In this document: positions 25,645 to 33,899 of the stretch, in pieces
How positions within the stretch are numbered: the stretch's first letter is position 1
Layout of the letters: the number at the start of each line of letters is the position of its first letter
NCBI GenBank assembly: GCA_013306675.1
Contig: JABLUY010000322.1
Coordinates: 1-33,907 of the forward strand
Length of the DNA: 33,907 bases
Source of the DNA: Thraustochytrium sp. TN22
Lineage: Eukaryota; Sar; Bigyra; Thraustochytrida; Thraustochytriidae
Direction: 5' to 3'
The notes under the pieces: model-generated
What the model was told of the DNA's origin: nothing
Seen by the model: only the letters and a program-made list of their open reading frames with translations
The model's database searches: none
Position numbers and translations under genes: made by a program

Positions 25645-27066
25645 ATGACGAGGCTCGCGCGTGCCGTGCTGGCGGGGCTCGCGCTGGCGGCGCTGGCCGC
25701 GGAGCACACGGCGGCGGCGGCCGGGGCCCTGGGCAAGCTGGAAAAGCACGGCCTCAAGACGCTCACTGATTTTTCGTTTGACGATGAGGTGGCAAAGGGC
25801 AAGTGGCTTGTGATGTTCCACGCGCCGTGGTGCGGACACTGCAAGCACACCATGCCCATCGTGCAGGACGTTGCGGAGCTGTACTATCGCGACGCGATCA
25901 GCATCGGCACGGTGGACGCGACCAAGCAAGGACGGCTCAAGGACCGTTTCAACGTGAGCAGCTACCCGCGCCTCTTCTACCTCGAGGACGGCAAGGAGGT
26001 CATCGAGTATCGCTCCGGCAGGGACCTGCACTCCTTTATTGCCTTCGGCGAGCGCATGCTCGCGGTGCCCCTGCGGCCCTTTGACACGGCTGATGCGCTG
26101 CGTGCCTGGCTCCACGAGTCCAGCACCGAGCGCAACGTGGAGCACGAGCCGGTCTCTTTCGTGCTAGTCGCCAAGGATGCGGCCGACGTGAGCGAGGAGG
26201 CGCGCGTCGCCGTTTCCGAGGCGGCGCGCGGCTTGCGGCCCAACCTCCTTGCGGCCACCTGCGAGACCCTCGACTGCTGGGAGGCGCTCTGCGGTGCCGG
26301 TGCAGACACGTGCGCGGGGGCCACCTCGCCCGCGCTCGTTCGCTACGAAATCGACGAGGCCGCGGAGGCCTACCATGGCGACATGTCCGACGTGGAGGCC
26401 GTGAAGGAGTGGCTCGCGCTCAAGAATGTGCCTACCTTTGCTGACTTCGGCAAGCACAACTTCCTTCAACTCATGCACCATGCGGACCGCATGCTACTCC
26501 TGGGCGCCGTGGACAATGAGGGTAAGCCGGCCGAATCTGCCCAGCTGTCCAATGTCCTGCACACGGTGGCGCGCGGCAAGTCCCTCACCCTCCCGGCCGA
26601 CGTGCATAACCGTCTCGTGTTCGCGAGCATTGACGGCCGCAGGTGGTCGACCTTTTTGGAGGACCACAACATTTTTGTGGACGACCTGCCTCGCCTCCTT
26701 CTCATTGATGCGAGCAACGATGTCTTCTACGAGGACGCCGAGCTAGACCGCGATATCGAGGATTTCCTCGTCAAGGCTTTGAGCGGCGAGCTCAAGCCAC
26801 ACGAGAACGATCTCATCCTCAAGGTCAAGCGCTCCTACCGTACCTTCCAGCGTTCGCAACCGTACAGCGGCCTCGTTCTCGTCACTACGGTGATCGTTTT
26901 CTCTGTGTTCGCCTACATGATCTACCTTTCCGTCAACGAGGAGGAAGAGATCACTCATCCGGACGAGGTCACCGACGAAGCGACCGACGAGGCCACGGAT
27001 GGGGCCACGGACGCCAAGGGCAAGGCAGAGGAGGACACGTCGGCGGAGCCCAAGAAAACCAAGTAG
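25645..27066 (+). CDS. TMX3-like ER membrane protein disulfide isomerase
   Basis: The product has 473 residues. A signal peptide (MTRLARAVLAGLALAALAAE...) is followed by a thioredoxin domain with HAPWCGHCKHTMP, its CGHC at 63-66, and the cis-proline in SSYPRLFYLEDG near 109. Two further thioredoxin-like regions lack CxxC. A single transmembrane helix lies at about 410-432 (GLVLVTTVIVFSVFAYMIYL). The cytosolic tail is acidic and Thr-rich and ends KKTK, a dilysine KKxx signal for return to the ER. The order signal peptide, active domain, inactive domains, TM, KKxx matches TMX3 of the PDI family. It would oxidise or isomerise disulfides in the ER lumen. The start is the Met directly before the signal peptide core. 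Confidence 0.9.
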   Translation: MTRLARAVLAGLALAALAAEHTAAAAGALGKLEKHGLKTLTDFSFDDEVAKGKWLVMFHAPWCGHCKHTMPIVQDVAELYYRDAISIGTVDATKQGRLKDRFNVSSYPRLFYLEDGKEVIEYRSGRDLHSFIAFGERMLAVPLRPFDTADALRAWLHESSTERNVEHEPVSFVLVAKDAADVSEEARVAVSEAARGLRPNLLAATCETLDCWEALCGAGADTCAGATSPALVRYEIDEAAEAYHGDMSDVEAVKEWLALKNVPTFADFGKHNFLQLMHHADRMLLLGAVDNEGKPAESAQLSNVLHTVARGKSLTLPADVHNRLVFASIDGRRWSTFLEDHNIFVDDLPRLLLIDASNDVFYEDAELDRDIEDFLVKALSGELKPHENDLILKVKRSYRTFQRSQPYSGLVLVTTVIVFSVFAYMIYLSVNEEEEITHPDEVTDEATDEATDGATDAKGKAEEDTSAEPKKTK

Positions 27067-27456
27067 GATGAACAAAGACGAGCCAAGGGAAACGAAGTCT
27101 ACGGAAAAGAACAGAAGATATCGCGACCCGTACCCGAGCCTTGGGAGGGGGGGGGGGGTTTGGGAGCAAGAAGCCCACAGAGGAGGGAAATTGAAAAAGG
27201 CAATGACGAACGACTCGGAAGTCTCGCAGCCACGAAATGAAAATACAAAAGACGTCGGCACAGCCGAAGCTTTGGAAAAAAGAAAATACAGTTCGCTGTG
27301 CTTTGAACGAGCGCGCCGACGCCGATGCTGCAGCTTGGCGCAGCTTCAAACCAGCACACGAGACGGTTGTGTCCACGACAGCTGCACGGCCATCAGGACC
27401 TTGGACCGCGGGCGGTATTCGGAGTGTCGTTCTCTTACACTGGCCAGCCGTCGCGC
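27067..27456. other. Convergent intergenic stretch
   Basis: No gene. It contains a run of about a dozen G near 27147-27160 and presumably the 3' untranslated ends of the TMX3-like and VPS28 genes. Confidence 0.6.
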
Positions 27457-28083
27457 TCACCCAGAGCTCAACGAGGCCTTAAAGTTCGCGTACGCCGTGT
27501 CTAGGTCTAGCAGGAGCTGGCGCACCTGGTCGTCGTCCAGCTCCTGCGAGGCGCGCATGCCGTTGAGGTCGATGAGCCAGTTCTGCAGCTTCGACTTGTC
27601 AAAGCCGCGCGTAATGGTGTCGCAGCGGTTCAGCACTTTCACAAGGTCACTGATCGACGGCTGCACTTCGTCCACGGCGCGCTGGTCCAGCTTGAGCACG
27701 TCCATGGCCGTGATGAACCACTGCGTCGCCTCCATCACCAGACTCGCCTCCTTGCTCTTCTCCTTGTCGGCGTGCGCGTAAATGACCGTGGCCGGCACGC
27801 CCGCGCGCAGAAGTCGCTCCTGCGCGAGCGGACAGTCCATTTTGAACTTGCGAATGAACTCCGCCGTGCCCGGGAAACTCGGGTCTGACGCGATGGCCGC
27901 CTCGGTGGTCTTGAACTGGGCAATCAGCCGCTGGCACGCGTCCGTGTACGCGTCCGACGTCACCGCGTCGCGTACGTACGCCTGCTCTAGGTGCTGCGTC
28001 GCCTTGATGATCGCGTACAGGTCCGCCAGGTCCTCGTTCTTGCGCCTCTCCTTGGCGTCCTCCGACAGCCGGATGTCCGCCAT
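27457..28083 (-). CDS. VPS28: VPS28, ESCRT-I subunit
   Basis: The 208-residue product starts MADIRLSEDAKERRKNEDL. The N-terminal core domain reads ADLYAIIKATQHLEQAYVRD and TSDAYTDACQRLIAQFKTTE, matching the VPS28 fold that packs with TSG101 and VPS37. The C-terminal four-helix domain (about 115-205; FITAMDVLKLDQRAVDEVQP, DLVKVLNRC, RQLLLDLDTAYANFK) links ESCRT-I to ESCRT-II. It sorts ubiquitylated cargo at endosomes. Length is normal for the family. The frame continues upstream through a long poly-Ala run to 28389; I use the ATG at 28083 because family similarity starts there and the codon run looks like a leader microsatellite. Confidence 0.94.
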   Translation of the reverse strand: MADIRLSEDAKERRKNEDLADLYAIIKATQHLEQAYVRDAVTSDAYTDACQRLIAQFKTTEAAIASDPSFPGTAEFIRKFKMDCPLAQERLLRAGVPATVIYAHADKEKSKEASLVMEATQWFITAMDVLKLDQRAVDEVQPSISDLVKVLNRCDTITRGFDKSKLQNWLIDLNGMRASQELDDDQVRQLLLDLDTAYANFKASLSSG

Positions 28084-28087
28084 CTCG
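28076..28087 (-). promoter_or_regulatory. TISU/YY1-like element over the VPS28 start
   Basis: CGAGATGGCGGA on the minus strand overlaps the start codon and matches 10 of 12 consensus positions. Confidence 0.25.
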
Positions 28088-28095
28088 ACGCTCCG

Positions 28096-28186
28096 GTCTG
28101 CTGCTCCCGCTGCTGCTGCTCCAGCTGCTGCTGCCGCTACCGCTACCGCGGCCGCGGCCGCCGCTGCTGCTGCTACTGCTGCCGCC

Positions 28187-28218
<32 letters not shown>

Positions 28219-28236
28219 CGCCGCTGCCGCCGCGCT
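28096..28236. repeat. Degenerate trinucleotide (GCN) array upstream of VPS28
   Basis: About 45 triplets of GCT, GCC, GCG and ACC type. On the minus strand, in the VPS28 frame, it would read as poly-Ala. It starts only about 13 bases from the chosen VPS28 start codon. Confidence 0.85.
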
Positions 28237-28853
28237 GCCACGCCGCGCGTCTGGCTTGGCTTGCGGCTCTGGCAGGCTGCGTCTTGGAGACGAACGAGCT
28301 CCGGCACCGGCCGGCTCCGCCACGGCGTCAACCAACCTGTACGAGCAGGGGCCCCAGGACGACTCGGAGGACGCGACAGGAAAGGCCATCCTCGAGCTGC
28401 ATCAGCAGGCGTATTGCTACGTCACGCTACGCTACGCGCCGGTGTTGACTTCAGAACGAACTGGGGGTCGAGGCGATGCTAAAACGTAAGGTTGTGCCTT
28501 ATGACTCGATGACTCTCGAGCCTCCCTCCTTTCGAGTCTTCTTGGCCGACTGCTTCCTGTTTTATTATTTCTTAGAAGTTGCATCCTGCGTGCCGAAGGA
28601 GAGTGTTGTTGCAGCTGGCTGATCTGTTGATCAGCAAGCACGGGCCCTCGAACATGACATGGCGATTGAGGGAGCGCGCGCTGCGTCATCTTTTTCTTTC
28701 GCCCCAGAGTGTCGCGTCTTTCTCATCAAACCAAAGTCTCTACCCTACCTCGTCCGCTCGTCGTGGCGTGGCGGACGCTCTAGCGCGCGCACGCACGCGG
28801 GAGCAGGCAGCGCAAGCCGTGGCGCGAGCAGCTGCAGGACAAGAGCAAGAGCA

Positions 28854-28876
28854 GCGAGCGAGCGAGCGAGCGAGCG
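28854..28876. repeat. (GCGA)n tract in the leader of the first lipase-like gene
   Basis: Five to six GCGA units ending about 33 bases before the start codon at 28910; counterpart of the tract before the paralogue at 32529. Confidence 0.9.
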
Positions 28877-28909
28877 CGCGGCGGCGGCGGTTCCGCAACA
28901 GCTGGCACC

Positions 28910-29947
28910 ATGCCGGTGACGAAGCCGAGCTACATCGACGCGTGCAAGTCGAAGCAGGGGTCCTTCGTCAACCTGCAGGGGCTGAAGCTGGCGACGTACG
29001 AGTGGGAGCACAAGACGGAGGGCGCGCCCAAGGCGGTCATTTTGGCCATCCACGGCGTGGGCGGGCACCTGCACTATGAGTACCTGAACTTCACCAAGTA
29101 CGCGGACGAGGACGGCAGCCGTGGGTACGAGGAGGCGGAGAGCTTCGAGCCGCGCTACGAGGGCAGCTGGGTGGAAGCGCTGAACAAGGAGGGCTACGTG
29201 TTCACCGGCATGGACCTGCAGTCGTACGGCATGAGCGAGGGCGCGCGCGGCCTGGTGCACTACTTTGAGGACTTCGAGGACTTCATCACGGACCATGTGC
29301 AGTTCCGCAAGGCCGTGCAAGAAAAGTACCCGAACACGCCCATTTATGTAATGGGCTCGTCCTTGGGGGGCTGCGTCGCGATGCGGCTCGTGCAGTTCGA
29401 CGACTTCGCCTACGCCGGACTGGTGCTCATCGCGCCCATGCTCTCCATCGAGCAGCTCAAGCAAAAGCCCATCAACAAGCTTCTCTTGCCCATCTCGGGC
29501 TTCGTGTCGTGGCTCATGCCCACGGCCCGCGTGGCCAACAAGGAGGTGCACCCGGCCAAGCTGCTCGCCGACCACTTTGGCCACGATCCGCTCACCGAGA
29601 CGACCAGCATGGTGCGTGCACGCGTCGCGCGCCAGTGCCTCGTCGTCGTGGATCGCGCGCGCAAGGAGATGCACAAGGTCAAGTGCCCTCTCTTCACGGC
29701 GCACTCCGTCTACGACCAGTTCACCGACCCGGCCGGCAGCGCTTTCGCTGTTGACAATGTCAGCTCCACGCTCAAGACGCTTGAGATGCTCGAGGAGCCG
29801 CACCTCTGGCACGAGATGGTGCACGAGCCGGGCAACGCCAAGCTGCTCAAAAGAGTTCTTGAGTGGCTGCCCCTGGCCGCTGACGCTCCCGAGGCCACCG
29901 CAGAGTCGGCCGACGAGGGGCCTGCTCCCACGGTCGCTCCGATTTGA
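28910..29947 (+). CDS. Monoacylglycerol-lipase-like serine hydrolase (paralogue 1)
   Basis: The 345-residue product starts MPVTKPSYIDACKSKQGSF. It is an alpha/beta hydrolase of the Hydrolase_4/S33 type. The oxyanion-side motif is HGVGGH at 48-53, the nucleophile elbow GSSLGG has Ser151, the acid is Asp269 in SVYDQFTDPAG, and the histidine is His305 in HEMVHEPGN. This arrangement and the C-terminal HE...HEPG segment match monoglyceride lipase relatives, which release fatty acid and glycerol from monoacylglycerols. Lysophospholipase activity is also possible. There is no signal peptide, so it is probably cytosolic or peripheral on membranes. It is clearly paralogous to the gene at 32529. Confidence 0.87.
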   Translation: MPVTKPSYIDACKSKQGSFVNLQGLKLATYEWEHKTEGAPKAVILAIHGVGGHLHYEYLNFTKYADEDGSRGYEEAESFEPRYEGSWVEALNKEGYVFTGMDLQSYGMSEGARGLVHYFEDFEDFITDHVQFRKAVQEKYPNTPIYVMGSSLGGCVAMRLVQFDDFAYAGLVLIAPMLSIEQLKQKPINKLLLPISGFVSWLMPTARVANKEVHPAKLLADHFGHDPLTETTSMVRARVARQCLVVVDRARKEMHKVKCPLFTAHSVYDQFTDPAGSAFAVDNVSSTLKTLEMLEEPHLWHEMVHEPGNAKLLKRVLEWLPLAADAPEATAESADEGPAPTVAPI

Positions 29948-30304
29948 GTGAACCAGGGTTCTGACGTGCATCATGATGCAAAGCTTCTTACGCTCCGAGT
30001 TTCGTCGGCAAACTTTTATCCATTCATCACTCCGAGTCGGCACCTCCCTTGTCTTGCCTTGTTTTGATTTGGTCCCTGGTTGGTACCACACGTACTCGGC
30101 CGCGCCGCGCCGCCAGGCCTTCGAGGGGCGCTCGTGTGCTGTCTGTCAGCCCCCAGCAGTCCCACAAACCAGAGGCGCGCCGCCGCCGGCGGGCGGGGTG
30201 CGGGGCGCGGGAGCGCCGGTCGCGCAGAGGCCAACCAACCTCCGCGCGCGCGTGGAGGCCAGCCCAGCTCTACGCAGCGGCGGCAAGCAGCGGCAGCGGC
30301 AGCA
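29948..30304. other. Spacer between lipase-like gene and polymerase gene
   Basis: 357 bases without a gene. The left half is the hydrolase 3' flank. The right half is GC-rich leader of the polymerase gene; the polymerase frame is open back to 30080, but recognisable BRCT sequence starts at 30305. Confidence 0.55.
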
Positions 30305-32203
30305 ATGGTCAAGGTTGCGCTCATGCCGCGCGGGCGCGACCTGAGCAAGGCGTACGTGCGGCTCGCGCGCACGCAGCTGCACAGGAAGTGGGGAGTGGAG
30401 ACCACAGAGGTCTTCGCGAGCGACGTGACGCACGTGGTGGTCTCGCTGCATGTGAATGTAGAGAACGTGCGCGAGTGGGCCCTCGAGGGCAACGAGGGCC
30501 AGCTGCACGTGGCGTCGGACCGCCTTGAAAGCATCCCGCTCGTCACCACGGCCTGGCTCCAGGCGTTTAACGAGAACGGCCGTCCTCCGGCCGAGACCAC
30601 GGACGAGATGGACTGGCGCCGCTGTAAGGCGATCGCCGCGCTCGGCGCCTCCGAAGTGTCCAACTCGAGCGCCGACTTTCGCGCATGGGTAGAGATGGAA
30701 CGCAACGGCGGGGCAGCGGAGGTGGAGGACGAAAAAGGCGACAAGGGGCCGCGTGATGGCGACGCGCTCTTACTCTCGCTGCCCAAGCGCTACCAGAAGC
30801 TGTGCTCCGCCTTCCAGCTCCAGGGCAAATACCTAGGGCTGCCCGAGTACCCGCCGCCGAGCATCCCCAAGTACAACGCGGCAGCCTCGCGCGCCCGCGC
30901 GGGCGGCAGCGGCAGCGGCAGCGGCAGCGGTAGCGGTAGCGCCGCCGCCGCTGCCGAGGGCGCCAGCGTCGGGAGCAAGCGCCCGCGCCGCGACGTGCGG
31001 AGCTCGTATGCTTGCTTCAAGTCTGGCACCGCCGCTATTCGGCCCAATATGAACACGCGCCTCACAGACGCCTTTCAGTCACTTGTCGACTACTACAAGA
31101 TGGAGCAGAACGAGTTTCGCTTGTACTCGTTCAAGCGCGTGGTAGACACGCTACGCTCGCTCGAGTTTGAGGTGACCAGCTCGCGCGACCTCAAGTCCTT
31201 CCGCGGTTTCGGAGCCAAGATCCTGGGCATGGTCGATGAGGTGCTGGAAGTGGGCTTCATCAAACGTGCCGAAGAACTTTGGAAGGACGAGTGGGCCAGG
31301 GCGCTCCTGGACCTTAGTCGCGTGCATGGCATTGGTCACAAGGCAGCAAACGACCTGTACAAGCTGGGCTACAAATCCGTGGAGGACCTGCGCCGGGACC
31401 CGTCCAAGCTCAACAGCGTGCAGCGTATCGGCATCGCGCACCTTGAGGATATCGAAAAGCGCATTCCGCGCGAGGAGGTGCGCGCCATTGGCGCCTTCGT
31501 CGAAACCACGGCGCGCATGCGCTGGCCCCAAAAGAATCTTGTCATCGAGGTCGGCGGCTCATACCGCCGCGGCAAGGAAACTTCGGGAGACGTCGACATC
31601 ATCCTCACCACGCCGGACGAGCCCGGCTGCCCTCCCCTCGGCGATCTCGTGCAGGCGCTCGACGCCAAGGGCTTCATTGTCGCCAGTCTGTGCAAGGTCA
31701 AGGAGCTCCTGCGCAACCGCGACGACCAGGTCGGTCAGAAGCAGAGCTACATGGGCATCGTTAAGCTGCCCGGCTACACCACGTGTCGCCGCCTCGACCT
31801 CAAGTTCTACTCGCGCGACCAATACCCATTCGCGCTGCTCTACTTCACGGGCAACGACCACTTCAACCGCTCCATGCGCAACTACGCCAAGCGCAAGGGC
31901 TGGAGCATGAGCGACGAGGGCATTTACAAGGCGGTGCGCCGCGGCAAGGAGCGCATCGCCAAGTCTGAAACGCGCGTCGCCTCCAATTGTCGCTCCGAGC
32001 GAGACGTATTCGACTTCCTCGGCATGCCCTATAAGGCGCCTCACGAGCGCAACGTATCCGACGTCAACATGTCCGTGGGCATCGCGGCCGCCGGGAATGC
32101 GATGCTTCCGCCCCCGGCCGTTCGTCGTCGTCTCCTTGGCCTCGAAGACGCAGACACAGACGCTCTCCATGAAACTAGCGGTGACGTACAAGGCTTACTG
32201 TAA
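30305..32203 (+). CDS. Family X DNA polymerase, polymerase lambda-like
   Basis: The product has 632 residues. An N-terminal BRCT-like domain (about 1-95) and a linker with a Gly-Ser run (about 200-212) and a KRPRR nuclear signal come first. The 8-kDa domain (about 245-320), fingers HhH (VHGIGHKAANDLY near 340) and palm follow. The palm motif GGSYRRGKETSGDVDIIL (417-434) carries Asp429 and Asp431, with the third metal ligand Asp498 in RRLDLKF. FTGNDHFNRSMRNYAKRKGW (514-533) and the C-terminal VFDFLGMPYKAPHERN match polymerase lambda. In the 8-kDa domain the polymerase beta Lys72 position appears to be Met309, so deoxyribose-phosphate lyase activity is doubtful. Roles would be gap filling in base excision repair or end joining. 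Confidence 0.93.
   Translation: MVKVALMPRGRDLSKAYVRLARTQLHRKWGVETTEVFASDVTHVVVSLHVNVENVREWALEGNEGQLHVASDRLESIPLVTTAWLQAFNENGRPPAETTDEMDWRRCKAIAALGASEVSNSSADFRAWVEMERNGGAAEVEDEKGDKGPRDGDALLLSLPKRYQKLCSAFQLQGKYLGLPEYPPPSIPKYNAAASRARAGGSGSGSGSGSGSAAAAAEGASVGSKRPRRDVRSSYACFKSGTAAIRPNMNTRLTDAFQSLVDYYKMEQNEFRLYSFKRVVDTLRSLEFEVTSSRDLKSFRGFGAKILGMVDEVLEVGFIKRAEELWKDEWARALLDLSRVHGIGHKAANDLYKLGYKSVEDLRRDPSKLNSVQRIGIAHLEDIEKRIPREEVRAIGAFVETTARMRWPQKNLVIEVGGSYRRGKETSGDVDIILTTPDEPGCPPLGDLVQALDAKGFIVASLCKVKELLRNRDDQVGQKQSYMGIVKLPGYTTCRRLDLKFYSRDQYPFALLYFTGNDHFNRSMRNYAKRKGWSMSDEGIYKAVRRGKERIAKSETRVASNCRSERDVFDFLGMPYKAPHERNVSDVNMSVGIAAAGNAMLPPPAVRRRLLGLEDADTDALHETSGDVQGLL
30900..30942. repeat. In-frame (GGCAGC)n repeat encoding a Gly-Ser linker
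   Basis: About six to seven hexanucleotide units within the polymerase gene give alternating Gly-Ser between the BRCT and catalytic regions, with synonymous GGTAGC variants near the right end. Confidence 0.85.
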
Positions 32204-32528
32204 TGAGGTAACTTAACTGGCCCGGGGGTAGTAAAGTGGCCACGCCGTTGGGCGGCACTCACACTGGCATCAGCTCGCACTGATGCACCTCGCCGGCACG
32301 CGCGTCGGCCAGCGGGCTCCGCGGACCCTTCGCAGACTCGCCTCAGGCTGTGCGAGTTGAATACTACATCCTTCGCGGCCGCTTCGCACGCTCTCGCACG
32401 CGTCTCGCGCGCACGCTAAGCACGTGCGCGCGCGCAGGGCAGGGCGCCAGTGGACGCGTCTGTGGCCAGGTGCAGCAGGGATCGAGCAAGCGAGCGAGCG
32501 AGCGCAAGAGCGAGCGAGCGAGCGCAAG
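32204..32528. other. Spacer and leader of the second lipase-like gene
   Basis: 325 bases without a gene, holding the polymerase 3' flank and the GAGC-rich leader of the next gene. Confidence 0.55.
32490..32528. repeat. Duplicated (GCGA)nGCAAGA leader tract
   Basis: GCGAGCGAGCGAGCGCAAGA occurs twice in tandem; the second copy runs directly into the start codon, supplying the CAAG before ATG. The related tract before the paralogue at 28910 lacks the CAAGATG ending. Confidence 0.9.
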
Positions 32529-32536
32529 ATGGCGAC
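32525..32536 (+). promoter_or_regulatory. TISU/YY1-type element over the second lipase-like gene start
   Basis: CAAGATGGCGAC overlaps the start codon and matches 11 of 12 consensus positions. Confidence 0.35.
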
Positions 32537-33527
32537 CGTGGCCAGGCCCGCGTACTTTGAGGTGTGCAAGTCGACGCAGGACTCCTTCGTGAACAGACAG
32601 GGGCTGCGCCTGGCCACGTATGAGTGGGCCCCCGCGACGGAAGGCACGCCCAAGGCCATCATCATCGCCAGCCACGGCATCGGCGCGCACGTGCACTATG
32701 AGTTCATGGCCGCGGTGCAGTACCCGGACGAGTCCGGCGAGCACGGCTTCGAAGGGGCGACAAGCTTCGAGCCGCGCTATGAGGGCAGCTGGGTGGAGCG
32801 CTTCAATCAGGAAGGCTACCTGTTCACGGGCATGGACCAGCAGTCGTACGGCATGAGCGAAGGCGCGCGGGGCCTGCGCTACTACTTTGAGGACTTCGAG
32901 GACCTCGTCCAGGACTGTATCGAATTCCGCAAGATCGTCCAGGGGAAGTATCCGGGCGTGCCCATCTTCTTGCTCGGGGCCTCCCTGGGTGGCTGTGTGT
33001 CCGTGCGCGTCGCCGAAGCCGACACGGACTTCGCCTACGCTGGCCTCGTCCTCTTCTCGCCCATGCTCTCGCTCGAGACGCTCAAGAAGAAATGTGTCAA
33101 CAGGCTGCTGTTGCCCATCTCCGGCTGCGTCTCCTCGCTCGCGCCCACGGTGCGCCTGGCCGAGAAGGAGATGCACCCGCAGCCCATCCTCGCGGAGCAC
33201 TACGAGAACGACCCGCTCACAGAGTCCGAGGCCCAGGTGCGCACGCGCGTCGGGCGTCAGTGCCTTCTCGTCGTGGACCGCGCGCGCGACGAGCTTCCCA
33301 GCGTAACCTGTCCCTTTTTTGCAGCATACTCGCTCAACGACCAAATGACCGACCCTGCCGGCGACGTCTACGCCGTGGAGCATGTTAGCTCATCGCTCAA
33401 GACCATCGAGCCCCTCCAGGGCAGCACCTGGCACGAGCTCATCCACGAGCCGGGTAACGCCATGCTCCTCAACAAGGTCGTCACGTGGCTGCAGCTTGCG
33501 CTTGACGAACCCTCCACGTGTGCTTGA
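32529..33527 (+). CDS. Monoacylglycerol-lipase-like serine hydrolase (paralogue 2)
   Basis: The 332-residue product starts MATVARPAYFEVCKSTQDSF at 32529; an in-frame Met 35 codons upstream lies in the microsatellite leader and is not preferred. The catalytic set is HGIGAH (49-54), GASLGG with Ser152, Asp271 in SLNDQMTDPAG and His306 in HELIHEPGN. It aligns along its whole length with the protein at 28910, sharing blocks such as FEPRYEGSWVE, MSEGARGL, YFEDFED and LLLPISG. The C-terminus ends soon after the last helix and lacks the Glu/Ala-rich tail of its paralogue. The same monoacylglycerol or lysophospholipid hydrolase role is likely. The polymerase gene between the two copies shows that they are not a simple adjacent tandem. 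Confidence 0.87.
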   Translation: MATVARPAYFEVCKSTQDSFVNRQGLRLATYEWAPATEGTPKAIIIASHGIGAHVHYEFMAAVQYPDESGEHGFEGATSFEPRYEGSWVERFNQEGYLFTGMDQQSYGMSEGARGLRYYFEDFEDLVQDCIEFRKIVQGKYPGVPIFLLGASLGGCVSVRVAEADTDFAYAGLVLFSPMLSLETLKKKCVNRLLLPISGCVSSLAPTVRLAEKEMHPQPILAEHYENDPLTESEAQVRTRVGRQCLLVVDRARDELPSVTCPFFAAYSLNDQMTDPAGDVYAVEHVSSSLKTIEPLQGSTWHELIHEPGNAMLLNKVVTWLQLALDEPSTCA

Positions 33528-33852
33528 CGACGTAGATTTCCGCCTTCTCCGAGCCCTGCAGCACCCATGTTGGAGCAACCAACATGAAAAGAGCTAACTT
33601 AGCTAGCTAGCTAGCTACGGTAGCCAGCCAAACCCAGGGCGAGCTGAGAGCCCCGCCATCCACCTCGAGATTTTCGTTCATCCTTGCAAGGAGCCACAGG
33701 CCAGATGGCATGCACCCTTGCTCGCTTGCTCGCGTGCCAGGCCCGGCGCCCGCGCGCATTTTGACTGCCCCCTTGCGACCCGTACACGGGTCCGGCCGTG
33801 GATGGCACTTTGTCGCGGGCAGCAAACGCGACCCAGAGCGCGCGCGCGGCAT

Positions 33853-33899
<47 letters not shown>

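Larger units (their letters stand above)
28084..28909. promoter_or_regulatory. Divergent upstream region of VPS28 and first lipase-like gene
   Basis: No gene is supported. A degenerate GCN/CCG trinucleotide array (28096-28236) abuts VPS28, and a GCGA tract at 28854-28876 sits just before the hydrolase. The middle (28480-28740) is less GC-rich and unremarkable. Confidence 0.55.

Noticed and set aside
28084-28389. Poly-Ala N-terminal extension of VPS28
   Set aside because: The frame is open through a GCN microsatellite, but VPS28 similarity begins at the ATG at 28083, which also has a good start context.
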